Assembly: GCF_030687295.1 (NCBI RefSeq)
Contig: NZ_CP117425.1
Span: forward strand, 4,096,001-4,160,000
Length of the DNA stretch: 64,000 bases
DNA from: Pseudomonas beijingensis
GTDB taxonomy: Bacteria; Pseudomonadota; Gammaproteobacteria; Pseudomonadales; Pseudomonadaceae
Direction: 5' to 3'
Below, in pieces: positions 19,650 to 30,200 of the stretch. The position numbers were made by a program, and so were the translations under genes. The notes below the pieces were generated by a model. It worked only from the letters and a program-made list of their open reading frames with translations. It was not told the origin of the DNA and did not search any database. Within the stretch, counting starts at the first letter, position 1, and each line of letters begins with the position of its first letter.

Positions 19650-19860
19650 CGTTGCTTCTCGATCAAGGCGCCGCAAGACGGCGCGGAAGCGGCCAGACTA
19701 GGCAACGATGGATGGGCAACGGTGGTACATAGTTATTGCACGCAGGACTTCTTTGATCTGCGCTGGGGAAGGATTGACAGTGCGCGCCTGAAACAGTGTT
19801 TAATCACCGGGCGGGTCCTTTACGCTGTCGCTACCTCCAACAATCATTCCGGAGCTTCAG

Positions 19861-20892
19861 ATGTCTGCGCCATCCGATCATGCCGCTTCTTGCACCCTGT
19901 CCTTCGATGCTCTGGTGAGCTTGCTGGAGAAGATTTTCCTGCGTCATGGCACGTCGACCGACGTCGCCCGGTGCCTTGCTGAAAACTGCGCCGGGGCCGA
20001 GCGCGACGGTGCCCATAGCCATGGGGTGTTTCGCCTGCCCGGTTATGTCTCGACGCTGAACAGTGGTTGGGTCAATGGCAAGGCCGTGCCAGTGGTCGAA
20101 GACGTGGCGTCAGGGTTCGTCGCGGTGGATGCCGGTAATGGCTTTGCCCAGCCAGCCTTGGCTGCGGCGCGGCCATTGCTGGTGGAAAAGGCCCGCAGCG
20201 CCGGCATCGCCGTCCTGGCCATTCGCAATTCCCATCACTTCGCGGCGCTCTGGCCGGATGTCGAGCCGTTTGCCTACGAGGGCCTGGTGGCGTTGAGCGT
20301 GGTCAACAGCATGACGTGCGTGGTGCCCCATGGCGCGGATCGTCCATTGTTCGGCACCAACCCCATCGCCTTTGCCGCGCCACGAGCCGACGGTGAGCCG
20401 ATTGTCTTCGACCTGGCGACCAGCGCCATCGCCCACGGCGATGTGCAGATTGCCGCGCGCAAGGGCGAGTTGCTGCCGCCGGGCATGGGGGTGGATAGCC
20501 TTGGCCAACCGACCCGCGATCCCAAGGCGATTCTCGAAGGCGGCGCGCTCCTGCCGTTTGGTGGGCACAAGGGTTCGGCGCTGTCGATGATGGTCGAGTT
20601 ACTGGCGGCCGCCCTGACAGGCGGGAATTTTTCCTTCGAGTTCGACTGGAGCAATCATCCGGGCGCCAAGACGCCATGGACCGGCCAGCTGTTGATCGTG
20701 ATCGACCCCAGCAAGGCCGCCGGGCAAGACTTCGCCGAGCGCAGCCGGGAACTGGTCAGGCAGATGCATGGCGTCGGGCTGCGGCGGTTGCCGGGCGACC
20801 GTCGTCATCGCGAGCGCAGCAAGGCCAATGAGCAGGGGATTACCCTGGATGAGCAGACATTGGCGCAGTTGCGGGAATTGGCGGGCATTTGA
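19861..20892 (+). CDS. dpkA: Delta1-piperideine-2-carboxylate / delta1-pyrroline-2-carboxylate reductase
   Basis: The 343-residue protein belongs to the Ldh2/YlbC/malate-L-lactate dehydrogenase-like family and matches DpkA of P. syringae/P. putida in length and in blocks such as CAGAERDGAHSHGVFRLPGY, NGFAQPALAAARPLL, SHHFAALWPDVEPFA and LPFGGHKGSALSMMVELLAA. DpkA uses NADPH to reduce the cyclic imines formed from D-lysine and D-proline/hydroxyproline breakdown, giving L-pipecolate or L-proline. The ATG at 19861 directly follows GGAGCTTCAG. A GntR regulator gene follows 126 bases later on the same strand but probably serves vanAB rather than dpkA. Confidence 0.9.
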   Translation: MSAPSDHAASCTLSFDALVSLLEKIFLRHGTSTDVARCLAENCAGAERDGAHSHGVFRLPGYVSTLNSGWVNGKAVPVVEDVASGFVAVDAGNGFAQPALAAARPLLVEKARSAGIAVLAIRNSHHFAALWPDVEPFAYEGLVALSVVNSMTCVVPHGADRPLFGTNPIAFAAPRADGEPIVFDLATSAIAHGDVQIAARKGELLPPGMGVDSLGQPTRDPKAILEGGALLPFGGHKGSALSMMVELLAAALTGGNFSFEFDWSNHPGAKTPWTGQLLIVIDPSKAAGQDFAERSRELVRQMHGVGLRRLPGDRRHRERSKANEQGITLDEQTLAQLRELAGI

Positions 20893-21018
20893 ACCTCCGG
20901 CGGTGGCAGCCAGTGTGGTTGCCATCGGCGTTTATCACGGCTCCGCGTCAGTGCCTTGCCGTGACACGTTGCGCCAAGCCTTCTACTATGACGGCTTCTT
21001 TTCTCTGGAATCGCCTGG

Positions 21019-21732
21019 ATGAGTAAGCCCGGCCAAACGGTGCTGGTTGCGCTGCGCAAGATGATCGCCTCGGGTGAGCTGGCCGCTGGCGAGCGCTTGA
21101 TGGAAATCCCCACGGCCGAGTTGTTCGGCGTTTCGCGCATGCCGGTGCGCATGGCGTTCCGCACCCTGGAGCAGGAAGGGCTGCTGGTGCGTTTTGGCGG
21201 GCGAGGGTTCCAGGTGCGTTCGGTCAGCGCCGAGCAAATCGCCGGGGCCGTGGAGGTACGTGGCGTGCTGGAGGGCCTGGCGGCACGGCAGACGGCCGAG
21301 CATGGTTTGTCTGAAGAAGCGCGCGCGATACTCGAGCAATGCCTGGTGCAGGGCGATGAACTGTTCGCCAAAGGTTATGTGACCGAGGATGACCTGGAGG
21401 TCTATCACGACCTCAACATGCGCTTTCATCAGGTGATTGTCGAAGGCAGCCACAACCCGGCGATCGCCGACGCCCTGGCGCGCAACGATCATCTGCCATT
21501 CGCCTCAGTCACCGCCCTGGCGGTGGACCGCCAGAACATGGCCGGCGAGTTTCGCCGCTTCAACTATGCCCACATGCAACACCATTCCGTGTTCGACGCA
21601 CTGATCAATCGTCAGAGCGGCCGTGCCGAGGCGATCATGCGCGAGCATGCCAATGCGACCCTGCGCTACGCCGAAGTGTTCGGCTCGGCATTGGCTGACG
21701 AGCGGATGACGGTGATTCTGCGTTCGGAGTAA
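21019..21732 (+). CDS. vanR: GntR/FadR-family repressor, probable VanR
   Basis: The 237-residue regulator has a GntR winged helix (about 5-75: IASGELAAGERLMEIPTAELFGVSRMPVRMAFRTLEQEGLL) and an FCD effector domain (about 85-220) with metal-ligand-type residues in DLNMRFHQVI and HHSVFDALI. VanR-type GntR proteins repress vanillate demethylase genes until vanillate binds. Support here: it is convergent with vanB-vanA, separated only by a REP array, and two TGGATCCA sites resembling the known VanR operator ATTGGATCCAAT lie upstream of vanA. Control of the upstream dpkA remains an alternative. Confidence 0.78.
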   Translation: MSKPGQTVLVALRKMIASGELAAGERLMEIPTAELFGVSRMPVRMAFRTLEQEGLLVRFGGRGFQVRSVSAEQIAGAVEVRGVLEGLAARQTAEHGLSEEARAILEQCLVQGDELFAKGYVTEDDLEVYHDLNMRFHQVIVEGSHNPAIADALARNDHLPFASVTALAVDRQNMAGEFRRFNYAHMQHHSVFDALINRQSGRAEAIMREHANATLRYAEVFGSALADERMTVILRSE

Positions 21733-21780
21733 CCCGCCCGGTTGCAGGTAACGGCTGGACTGTCATTCACCATAAATCCC

Positions 21781-22540
21781 CTGTGGGAGCGAGCTTGCTC
21801 GCGATTGCAGTGTGTCAGTCGCCATCAATGTTGCTGAGCCGACGCCATCGCGAGCAAGCTCGCTCCCACAATGGTTTTCGTGTGATTGGAGGACTTGTAC
21901 TCACCACAAGTCCCCTGTGGGAGCGAGCTTGCTCGCGATTGCAGTGTGTCAGTCGCCATCAATGTTGCTGAGCCGACGCCATCGCGAGCAAGCTCGCTCC
22001 CACAATGGTTTTCGGGTGATTGTAGGACTTGTACTCACCACAAGTCCCTGTGGAGCGAGCTTGCTCGCGATTGCAGTGTGTCAGTCGCCATCAATGTTGC
22101 TGAGCTGACGCCATCGCGAGCAAGCTCGCTCCCACAATGGTTTTCGGGTGATTGGAGGACTTGTACTCACCACAAGTCCCCTGTGGGAGCGAGCTTGCTC
22201 GCGATTGCAGTGTGTCAGTCGCCATCAATGTTGCTGAGCCGACGCCATCGCGAGCAAGCTCGTTCCCACAATGGTTTTCGGGTGATTGTAGGACTTGTAC
22301 TCACCACAAGTCCCCTGTGGGAGCGAGCTTGCTCGCGATTGCAGTGTGTCAGTCGCCATCAATGTTGCTGAGCTGACGCCATCGCGAGCAAGCTCGCTCC
22401 CACAATAATTTTCGGGTGATTGGAGGATTTGTATTCACCACAAATCCCCTGTGGGAGCGAGCTTGCTCGCGATTGCGGTGTGTCAGTCGCCATCAATGTT
22501 GCTGAGCTGACGCCATCGCGAGCAAGCTCGCTCCCACAGT
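21781..22540. repeat. Tandem array of six ~134-bp REP-pair units
   Basis: Six near-identical units start at 21781, 21915, 22048, 22181, 22315 and 22449 (period 133-134). Each contains an inverted pair of REP palindromes separated by GTGTGTCAGTCGCCATCAATG plus a roughly 40-base linker containing GGACTTGTACTCACCACAAG. Only a few substitutions and single-base losses separate the copies (unit 3 lacks one C and one G in its first arm). The array fills the space between the convergent vanR and vanB genes. Open frames through it are artefacts of the repeat. Confidence 0.95.
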
Positions 22541-22560
22541 GTTCCGTGTTGTTTCAGATG

Positions 22561-23511
22561 TTAGAGGTCTAGCACCAACATCGGGGTCTTCGATCTGGAG
22601 CAACATGGGGTGAACTGGTCGTTGCAGGCCTGCTCAGCTTCGGTCAGAAACATGTCCCGATGTTCCGGCACACCTTCCAGCACCCGCGTCAGGCAGGTGC
22701 CGCACACGCCTTGTTCGCATGAGATCGGAATCTCGATGCCATGGCTCTCCAGCACCTGCACCACGCTGCGGTCCGCCGGCACGTCGAACACCTCGCCGCT
22801 GCGCGCGAGCTTGACTGAAAAACTGCCGTCGGCGCGGGTGTCGGTAGGGGCGGCGGCGAAGTATTCGCGGTGCAGGCGGTCTTCCTGCCAGCCCTGGCCC
22901 TTGGCGGTGTCGAGCACGTGCTGCATGAAACCACCGGGCCCGCACACGTAGAGATGCAGGTCGTTATCGGGTGCGGCCAACACCCTGGCGGCGTCCAGCA
23001 GGGTTTCTGGTTCTTCATCGAAATGCAGAAACACCCGGTCAGCGTAAGGGGCTTGGAGCAGGCGTTCGACAAAGGCCGCACGGTCTCGGGAGCGGGCACA
23101 GTAATGCAGCTCGAACGTCGCACCGCTCTGGGCCAGGTGCTCGGCCATGCACAGGATTGGCGTAATGCCGATGCCTCCGGCAAACAGCAGGCTGCGTCGG
23201 GCGTGGGGAGCAAGCGAGAACAGGTTGCGTGGTTCGCTGATGTGCAAGCGCATGCCGGGCTGGATCTGTTCGTGCAAGCTGCGCGAACCACCGCGGGACG
23301 CCGGGTCCTTGAGCACGCCAATGAGGTAGCGATGCCGTTCCTCGGGATGATTGCACAGCGAGTACTGGCGAATCAGCCCACCGGGCAAGTGCACGTCGAC
23401 ATGGGCACCGGCGGTGAAGGCCGGCAATGGCTCGCCGTCGACACGGGTCAGTTCGTAGCTACAGATATCGAGGGCTTCGTTGTGTCGCGCCGTGACCTGG
23501 ACTTCGATCAT
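22561..23511 (-). CDS. vanB: Vanillate O-demethylase reductase subunit
   Basis: The 316-residue flavoprotein reductase passes electrons from NADH to VanA. It has the flavin-binding [11 protein letters not shown] motif (near 49-59), the nucleotide-binding GGIGITPIL motif (near 116-124), and a C-terminal plant-type [2Fe-2S] domain with [10 protein letters not shown] and a later Cys pair (TPCCS). The order flavin-NAD-2Fe2S is that of class IA phthalate-dioxygenase-type reductases. Its ATG overlaps the vanA stop by four bases (ATGA), so VanA and VanB are translationally coupled. Confidence 0.92.
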   Translation of the reverse strand: MIEVQVTARHNEALDICSYELTRVDGEPLPAFTAGAHVDVHLPGGLIRQYSLCNHPEERHRYLIGVLKDPASRGGSRSLHEQIQPGMRLHISEPRNLFSLAPHARRSLLFAGGIGITPILCMAEHLAQSGATFELHYCARSRDRAAFVERLLQAPYADRVFLHFDEEPETLLDAARVLAAPDNDLHLYVCGPGGFMQHVLDTAKGQGWQEDRLHREYFAAAPTDTRADGSFSVKLARSGEVFDVPADRSVVQVLESHGIEIPISCEQGVCGTCLTRVLEGVPEHRDMFLTEAEQACNDQFTPCCSRSKTPMLVLDL

Positions 23512-24593
23512 GGCCGTTGCTCCGCCGGTTGCGGCTGATGACTGCTGGCGATCAAGCCGGCTTGAGGCTCGCGCTCCCGTGCGATCCAGCGCTCCAGCAC
23601 CCGCCGGGACTGCACGCCGCCGGCATCGATGTTGAGCTTGAGCAAGTTGCGCTGCGGGTGGTCCAGCAGGTTGCGCTGCTGGCGTTCGAGCATTTCCAGG
23701 TCTTCGCTGAAAATCTTGCCTTGGCCTTCGCGAATGGACGCGGTGAGGGCTTCATCCTGCGGTTGGAAGTGCCGGGCCATGCCCCAGAAATACCAGATCG
23801 AGGTTTCGGTTTCCGGCGTGATGAAATCCACCACGATGCTCGACGCCTTGAATTGCGGCGCGGCGTGATAACCGCCGTTGCCGGCGTGGGCCACGCCCAC
23901 TTCGATCAACACATGGCTGGGCGGGGTGAAACGGCAGATCTGCCAGCGGTCCACCGGCACGTCATCGGCCAGGTTGTTGCCGCGCAAGGCCATGCGCCAG
24001 AACGGCGGGGCCATGATGTTTTCCATATGCCGGGCGGTGACCACTTCATCACCTTCGACGGTGGTCACCGGCGGCGCCTCGTCGATTTCCTTCTGGCCGA
24101 TGCTCGAGGCGTGGACATAGGTTTCGTGGGTCAGGTCCATCAGGTTGTCGATCATCAGGCGATAATCGCACTGGATGTGGAACAGGCCACCACCGTAGGC
24201 CCATTCATCGCTTTCAGCCCATTCCAGGTGATGGATCAGTGCCGGGTCCGCCAGCGCCTGGTCACCGGGCCAGACCCAAATGAAGCCATACCGTTCCTGC
24301 ACCGCAAAGGTCTTGTTGCAGGGGAATCCCCGTACCCGTTGCCCCGGCATCTCGACGGTCTTGCCATCACCACCCATCACCAACCCGTGATAGCCGCATA
24401 CCAGGTTGCCGTTTTCGACGTACCCCAAGGAAAGCGGGGCGCCGCGATGGGGACAGAAGTCTTCCACGGCTGCGACCTTGCCTGCATGCCCCCGGTAGAA
24501 AACCATCTTTTCACCACAAATCTGGCGACCCAGGGGTTTGTCGGCGATTTCATCGGGGGTGCAGGCAACGTACCAGGCGTTTTTGGGGTACAT
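23508..24593 (-). CDS. vanA: Vanillate O-demethylase oxygenase subunit
   Basis: The 361-residue Rieske non-heme iron oxygenase converts vanillate to protocatechuate and formaldehyde. The Rieske centre is seen as C47, H49, C66 and H69 (FCPHRG...CGYHG), and the mononuclear iron site lies in the [15 protein letters not shown] segment near 160-175. I chose ATG 24593 ([11 protein letters not shown], the usual VanA N-terminus) with GGAG eight bases upstream; the open frame extends to 24635 but crosses the promoter. Controlled by the promoter and VanR-type operators just upstream. Confidence 0.94.
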   Translation of the reverse strand: MYPKNAWYVACTPDEIADKPLGRQICGEKMVFYRGHAGKVAAVEDFCPHRGAPLSLGYVENGNLVCGYHGLVMGGDGKTVEMPGQRVRGFPCNKTFAVQERYGFIWVWPGDQALADPALIHHLEWAESDEWAYGGGLFHIQCDYRLMIDNLMDLTHETYVHASSIGQKEIDEAPPVTTVEGDEVVTARHMENIMAPPFWRMALRGNNLADDVPVDRWQICRFTPPSHVLIEVGVAHAGNGGYHAAPQFKASSIVVDFITPETETSIWYFWGMARHFQPQDEALTASIREGQGKIFSEDLEMLERQQRNLLDHPQRNLLKLNIDAGGVQSRRVLERWIAREREPQAGLIASSHQPQPAEQRP

Positions 24594-24626
24594 GACGGAT
24601 CTCCAGGCGGATGTTGTTTTTATCTG

Positions 24627-24634
24627 TGGATCCA
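24627..24634. promoter_or_regulatory. VanR-type operator, proximal
   Basis: Palindrome TGGATCCA in the context TGTGGATCCATTA, overlapping the end of the vanA -10 box about 34 bases before the vanA start. It matches the core of the VanR operator known from Caulobacter (ATTGGATCCAAT). Confidence 0.65.
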
Positions 24635-24663
24635 TTAACTCTCTTAACTAATTTCGTTGTCAA
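24634..24663 (-). promoter_or_regulatory. vanA promoter candidate
   Basis: On the minus strand, TTGACA (24658-24663) and GTTAAT (24634-24639) are separated by 18 bases. The -35 is a perfect consensus and the -10 matches at four of six positions. The VanR-like operator begins at the -10 end, the position expected for repression. Confidence 0.6.
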
Positions 24664-24700
24664 CGGTTTTGCTGGGTAAATTGACGATTGGCTATCTCAG

Positions 24701-24708
24701 TGGATCCA
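24701..24708. promoter_or_regulatory. VanR-type operator, distal
   Basis: Second copy of TGGATCCA (context CAGTGGATCCATTGA), 74 bases from the proximal copy. It could allow looping or control the divergent GlcG-like gene. Confidence 0.55.
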
Positions 24709-24875
24709 TTGATGAGTCGTTGGGGCGATCATTTAAACCGACAGGCCGCCGGCATCCAGGGCTTCAATGAACGGCAGCAGGTGCGCTATGGTTCGCAGAA
24801 CGAAGTATTCCTGGACCTGCTGGGCGGGTGTCTGATTGTCTCGCGGGCTTGTTGCTGCACAACACGGAGTGATGC

Positions 24876-25301
24876 ATGAAGACCAAAGCGGTACTCACTG
24901 AGCAGGACGTTGCGCAATTGCTGGTGGCGGCCAAGGAGCTGGCTCACCAGCGTCAATGGGCGGTGTCGGTTTGTGTGGTGGATGACGGGGGACATCCCCT
25001 CGGGCTGCTGCGCCTGGACGATGCCTCGCCGTTATCGGCCTACATCGCCACCGAAAAAGCCCGCACGGCTGCCATGGGCCGGCGCGACAGCAAGGTGTTC
25101 GAGGACATGATCAATGGCGGTCGCTACGCGTTTCTCAGTGCTCCGCATCTGCAGGGCATGCTGGAGGGAGGGGTGGCGATCCGCCATGACGGCCAGTGCA
25201 TTGGGGCTATCGGGGTGTCTGGGGTCAAGGCTGAGCAGGATGCTGAATTGGCTCGTTTGGCGGTGGAGACGGTATTGCCGGTGATCACTCCGGATGCCTG
25301 A
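24876..25301 (+). CDS. GlcG/HbpS-family protein
   Basis: The 141-residue protein is a GlcG/HbpS fold protein: VSVCVVDDGGHPLGLLRLDDA, then TEKARTAAMGRRDS and GGVAIRHDGQCIGAIGVSG are the family hallmarks. These small cytoplasmic proteins bind haem or accompany catabolic enzymes; the exact role is usually unknown. It is divergent from vanA and shares its regulatory region, including the two TGGATCCA sites, so it may be part of the vanillate regulon. The 283-base gap to vanA holds no further gene. Confidence 0.85.
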   Translation: MKTKAVLTEQDVAQLLVAAKELAHQRQWAVSVCVVDDGGHPLGLLRLDDASPLSAYIATEKARTAAMGRRDSKVFEDMINGGRYAFLSAPHLQGMLEGGVAIRHDGQCIGAIGVSGVKAEQDAELARLAVETVLPVITPDA

Positions 25302-25332
25302 CGACGGAACCAGGTCTGTGAAGTTAGTTACC

Positions 25333-25562
25333 CTGTGGGAGCGAGCCTGCTCGCGAAGGCGGTCTCACAGATGATGACGATGTTTGATGTGCCGGCCTCA
25401 TCGCGAGCAAGCTCGCTCCCACAGTGGGATTCACAGGGAAATGCCGATCTTGTGAACACCACAAAAAAACTGTGGGAGCGAGCTTGCTCGCGATAGCGGT
25501 GGGTCAGTCGACTTGTGTATTTACAGACTGAGCGCCCTCGCTAGCAAGTCCGCTCCCCACAG
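25333..25562. repeat. Two REP pairs
   Basis: Inverted REP pairs at 25333-25423 and 25470-25562 in the 339-base space between the GlcG-like gene and the AraC regulator gene. The last arm has drifted (CTCGCTAGCAAGTCCGCTCC). Confidence 0.9.
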
Positions 25563-25640
25563 GGTTTGCACAAATCTTCCAGACACGCTCCTGATCAGCA
25601 GTTAATCTGCCAAGAGCACATTCGTTAAACGGGACAGGGC

Positions 25641-26477
25641 ATGACAGCGCGCAACTGGATCGATCTCAAGCAGGACGCCACGTCCGGTATCGAGACCGTG
25701 CGTGCGCATTTCGAGGGTCATGCCTATGATCCCCATTGGCATGACACCTACCTGGTGGGAGTGACCGAGCAGGGCGTGCAGCAGTTTCATTGCCGCCGCC
25801 AGCAGCACAACAGCACGCCGGGCAAGGTGTTCCTGCTTGAGCCCGGTGAGTTGCATGACGGCAACGCGCCCCATGACCACGGGTTTACCTACCGCACGTT
25901 GTACCTGGAACCCCAATGGTTGGAGCGCGAGTTGCGTTCCTTGTTCGACGTAGCGCCGGACAACGCCCAATTGGGGTTCGCCGCCACCTTGACCGACGAT
26001 GCGCGGCTGGCGAGTGCCACGGCCTTGGCCTTCCAGAGCCTGCATGAGCAGGAGATCCGCATCGTGCGCCAAACGGCCCTCGATACCTTGTTGGCCAACC
26101 TGACCCAACACCTGCACTGGCGAGCACGGATCAACCCCGACCCGCGGTTGCCATTGGTGGCGCAGCAAGCCCGGGATTATCTGCACAGCCACCTGAGCGA
26201 CGACGTCGGCCTGGATGACCTGGCGCGGGTCACCGGCGTGGATCGTTTTCGCCTGAGCCGTGCGTTCAAGGCCGCTTTCGGCCTGGCGCCCCATGCCTAT
26301 CTGATCCAGTTGCGCCTGGCCCGGGCCCGGCGTTTGCTGGCTTCTGGCGAGAGTGCCGGTACGGTGGCGGCCATGCTCGGTTTTGCCGACCAGAGCCACT
26401 TGGGCCGCTGGTTCCAGCGCGCCTATCGCCTGAGCCCGGCGGACTACCGTAAGCGCTGCTCAATTGTTCCAGACTGA
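25641..26477 (+). CDS. AraC-family transcriptional regulator
   Basis: The 278-residue regulator has an N-terminal cupin-like sensing domain (HAYDPHWHDTYLVGVTEQG, metal-like histidines at 28-37; FLLEPGELHDG) and a C-terminal double helix-turn-helix (about 175-272) with the second motif ESAGTVAAMLGFADQSHLGRWFQRAYRLSPADYR. It is followed 54 bases later by a LysE exporter gene, a common pairing in which the regulator controls the exporter. The inducer is not evident. Confidence 0.9.
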   Translation: MTARNWIDLKQDATSGIETVRAHFEGHAYDPHWHDTYLVGVTEQGVQQFHCRRQQHNSTPGKVFLLEPGELHDGNAPHDHGFTYRTLYLEPQWLERELRSLFDVAPDNAQLGFAATLTDDARLASATALAFQSLHEQEIRIVRQTALDTLLANLTQHLHWRARINPDPRLPLVAQQARDYLHSHLSDDVGLDDLARVTGVDRFRLSRAFKAAFGLAPHAYLIQLRLARARRLLASGESAGTVAAMLGFADQSHLGRWFQRAYRLSPADYRKRCSIVPD

Positions 26478-26531
26478 CCACGACTTCCCAGGGATGATCA
26501 AACGATCGATCATCCACCGAGAAGTCGCTCC

Positions 26532-27134
26532 ATGGACCAGTTACTGCCGTTTGCCCTATTCGCGTTTGTCGCCTCCATCACCCCGGGTCCGACCAATATC
26601 CTGGTGCTGAGCCATAGCTCGCGCTTCGGCCTGGCAACCACCTTGCCGATCATCCTCGGCGCCTGTGCTGCAGCGGCCTTGCTGGTGCTTCTGGTCGGCA
26701 CCGGGCTGGGGGATGTGCTGGCGCGTCATGCCACGCTTCAAACACTGCTCTCATGGGCGGGCATCGCCTGGCTGAGTTGGATGGCCTGGCAGATTTTCCG
26801 CGCACCGGCCCAGGCCATCGACCCGGACCGCCCGGTGGAAGGCCCGCGCCTGGGCCTGGCGGGGGCGGCCGGGTTGCAATTGGTGAACCCGAAAACCTGG
26901 ATGATGGCGTTGGCGGTGGTCAGCGTCTTTGCGGGGGCCGAGGCCGACCGGACCGTGCGGGTCCTCTGGCTGTCCCTGGCGTTCTTCGCCATTTCCATCC
27001 CCTGCATGACCGTCTGGGCCTACCTGGGCCGCGGCGCCGCACGGTTCTGCCGTTCCGCCGTGGCGATGGGGCGGTTCAATCGGGTCATGGCGGTGATGCT
27101 GCTGGTGTCGGCGTGGTTGACGTTGGTGATGTAG
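26532..27134 (+). CDS. LysE/RhtB-family amino acid exporter
   Basis: The 200-residue inner-membrane protein has about six hydrophobic helices and the LysE-family signature ASITPGPTNILVLSHSSRFG (12-31), plus the conserved LQLVNPKTWMMAL segment near 115. LysE/RhtB proteins export amino acids or related small molecules by proton antiport. Position after an AraC gene suggests regulated export; substrate cannot be inferred. Confidence 0.9.
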   Translation: MDQLLPFALFAFVASITPGPTNILVLSHSSRFGLATTLPIILGACAAAALLVLLVGTGLGDVLARHATLQTLLSWAGIAWLSWMAWQIFRAPAQAIDPDRPVEGPRLGLAGAAGLQLVNPKTWMMALAVVSVFAGAEADRTVRVLWLSLAFFAISIPCMTVWAYLGRGAARFCRSAVAMGRFNRVMAVMLLVSAWLTLVM

Positions 27135-27278
27135 CGGCGATCGACCTTCATCACGCGCAATCCCTTGCAACGGTTGGACGGTATCAAAACACCGTTGATT
27201 TGGAGAGCATCGGCCACGCCAGAACTAACGTGCTTTAGCGCTCGAACGAACACTCGACCCCAAGGAAGGAGGTCCATC

Positions 27279-30200
27279 ATGTCTACTCAAGACACTCATA
27301 TCGATTTTATCCGCGCCAGGCTCCCCGTCTGGTTGACGCGAGCCACACGGGCCCGGCAGACGCGTTTCAAAGTGCTCACCCGTCAATTGCAGCGCGACAG
27401 TGATGCGCTCAATGCACTGCTCAGTGATCTGCCGGGGCCCTATGCGTTCACCCTCGATCGGCTCAAGACCCAGCCAGAAGTACAGGATTGGAACCGGGTG
27501 ATTGGCCCCGGCACGGTGGCAGACGCGGTACGCCGGGCCAGGATCAGGCGAAGTTCCTTCGTCACCGACCCCTCGCTTTCGGTGATCGAAGCGGTCATGC
27601 GCAATTACCCTCCCGCCGACGCCGTCGCCGGCAGCGATTTCGATAACAAGGGCGAACTGTTCATCCAGGGCCGGCGAGGGGAGTTCTCCCAAGGGGGCGC
27701 CCCGTCGGACAGGGCGACCCTGGCCACGCCCCCGGCCCGTTTCGCCAGCCTCTGTCGCCGCATGGATGTGGGCGGGGCCTATCGACAGTTGCTCGAACAG
27801 AAAATGCCTCGTATTGCCGATGAGGTGCCCGCCATTGCCAAAGCCTACATGGCGTACGCCCGCAGCCAGCTCGCCTATGACGCCTACCAAGCCAAGCTGG
27901 AAGGGCGCCTGGATGAAACCGGTGAGCGGTTGCTGGCCCATGTGGGCGTTCATCTCGAAGACCGGCGTGTCGCCCCCCTGGCCTGTGAGGTCAAGGCGCT
28001 GGAGTTGCTCTCGGCCCCATTGTTTAGCGTCCGGTTGTACTGGGGACTGAAGGGCGATGCCCAGGGTGTTCGCCCGGTCGTCTTGCACATGCCCCATGAC
28101 ACCGAGGCGCCGCTCAAGCAGTTCCCCAGCTTGCAGGCGCTGTCGGCGGAGCTCACCGAACGGTTGCGCAAACGCCGCTATCGCCAGGGCCTGATGCATT
28201 ACCTTCCGCTGCGTCTGCAGGCCAGCCTGGGCACGGCGCTGCACGATCAGGTGGAGTGGACGGTGACGGACAACCTCAATCTCTTCCAGGAAATTCATGC
28301 GCGCATCACCGGCTGGCGCGAGGGCGAGTGGGGTGAGGATGGCAATCAACGGTACATCCGAATACCCACGCCCAAGGTGGCCTGGGGCCTGAAAGACCTG
28401 CGCGAGGCCCCTTGGCACGCTTGCTACCACGAATGGCGCGGCCATGCTCTGGCCAACGCTTCGGCGCTGATGGTCCCGACCCGGGACCAGGACTGGCGTG
28501 CGCTGTTGGCTCGTCTCGACTATTGGGAGAGCCTTGTCGAGCGTTCGCTGATGGTTGCCGCGACCTTCTTCCCATTTTGCGCGCCCATCGGCATGACCGC
28601 CGCGGCGGTCGGTGGCGTGCGCCTGGTGTACGAAATCTTCGAAGGCATCCAGGCGTTCAACGAAGGCCACGCGCAAGAAGGGATCGAGCATATCTTCAAC
28701 GTGTTGTTCGGGGTCGCTCAAGGCGCCTACCTGGGCTTCGTCGGTGGGGCCGTTGAACCCATGCCGGTGCGCGACGGCACCACGCGCCTGTGGAATGGCG
28801 ACGTCAGTGCCTTCGAAGCGCAACGCTTACCCCCCGTGGAGGCCGAGCAGGACGCCTGGGGTGTCTGGCGCACGGAAGACGAGGCGTGGGTGCGCATCGA
28901 GGATCGTTACTTCGAAGTACAGGGAGCACAGGACGCTTTGAACCTGCGCCTGCCAACCGGGCACCAAGGTGTGACGCCCCCACTGGAATGGAGCCGTGCC
29001 CGCGGCTGGCAGTGGGCCCATCGCAACCCGTTGCAGCGCGATAACCTGGCGTTGCTGCGGACCTTTGCCGAGACCCCCGCCGAGCTGGATAACAACGCAC
29101 TCCTGGCCTTGCAACGGCAGGTCGGCATCAGCGAGGCGCATTTGCGCTACCTGCAAGTCCAGGGGCGGCCGATGCCGGCGATATTGGCCGATGCCCTGGA
29201 TGAAGCACGGAACTGGCAATGGGTGCGGCACACCATTGAACGCCTGCGCCGGGGCGAAGCGCCGGAGGGCTCGCATTTTCGCATCGTCCAGACCCTCGTC
29301 GATCTACCGGGGTGGCCCAAGGGCTTGACGTTGCGCTACCACGACGGCGTGAGGCTCTACCCGGTGGGTGACATCGCCGATACGCGCTTCCTATGGTTGA
29401 GCAAAGCGGACCTGGAGCACGACGCCTGGGCCGCCCGCATTCTGGGGAACCTGAGCATGGACGAGCAAAACGTGCTGCTCGGCCAACGCAGTTTCGGCTT
29501 GCGCCCGCTGGAGCGCAGCCGCTTGTTGGCCGGACGCTGGGCCGGGTACCTGGAGCGCAACGCCTCGCGAGTGAACGCGGCCATGGCCCGTCAGGTTGGG
29601 CGTGATCCCTTGGCTGCCCCGGTGATTCGGACGTTCCCGAACCTGCCCGAATCCATCGCCAACGAGCTGGTCCACGAGGTTGCAGGTCATGATCGGTTGC
29701 GCTTGCTGGAAGGCAAGGTGGCCGAGAACCTGGGCAAGCAGTGCGCAGAAGCCTTGCGCGAGCTGCGCCTGACCCGTGCCTTGCGCGCCCTGGAGCGGGG
29801 CGAAGGCACTGTCGATCGCGATCGCATCGTCATCGGTCTGCTGGGCAATGCCCCCCGGTTACAGGGTCGCGTGCACCTGCGCGTTTGGCTGCGCGAGCTG
29901 CAAGATCCGATAACCGTGGGGAAGGACGGCCCCTTGAAAACCATTCGCCAGGAAGGCGACAAGTACCGCCCCTTTGACGAAACCGGCGAAGAGTTGGCAA
30001 ACCCCATGAGCCTGGAGGATGCGCTGCTGCGGGCGCTATCGGACGACGCCCGCCAGGCGCTGGGCTTGAATATCTGGGAGGCGGATAAGCTTCGGTCCCA
30101 GTTGCTTGCACAGGCCCTGGAGGACCGGCAAGGCCTGCGTCCCTACCTGTCGATGAGGCGCCTGGGCAGTGTCGGATCGCGGCCGCAATGGTTGAACGGG

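Noticed and set aside
21886..22371. Open frames inside the tandem repeat array
   Set aside because: They are translations of the REP unit itself, with the same peptide repeated every 134 bases.
21781..22540. CRISPR-like array
   Set aside because: Repeats are 133-134 bases with no variable spacers, and each unit is an inverted REP pair; no cas genes are nearby.
24688..24879. 63-residue open frame before the GlcG-like gene
   Set aside because: It crosses the distal VanR-type operator, has no ribosome site and overlaps the start of the GlcG-like gene; composition is not protein-like.
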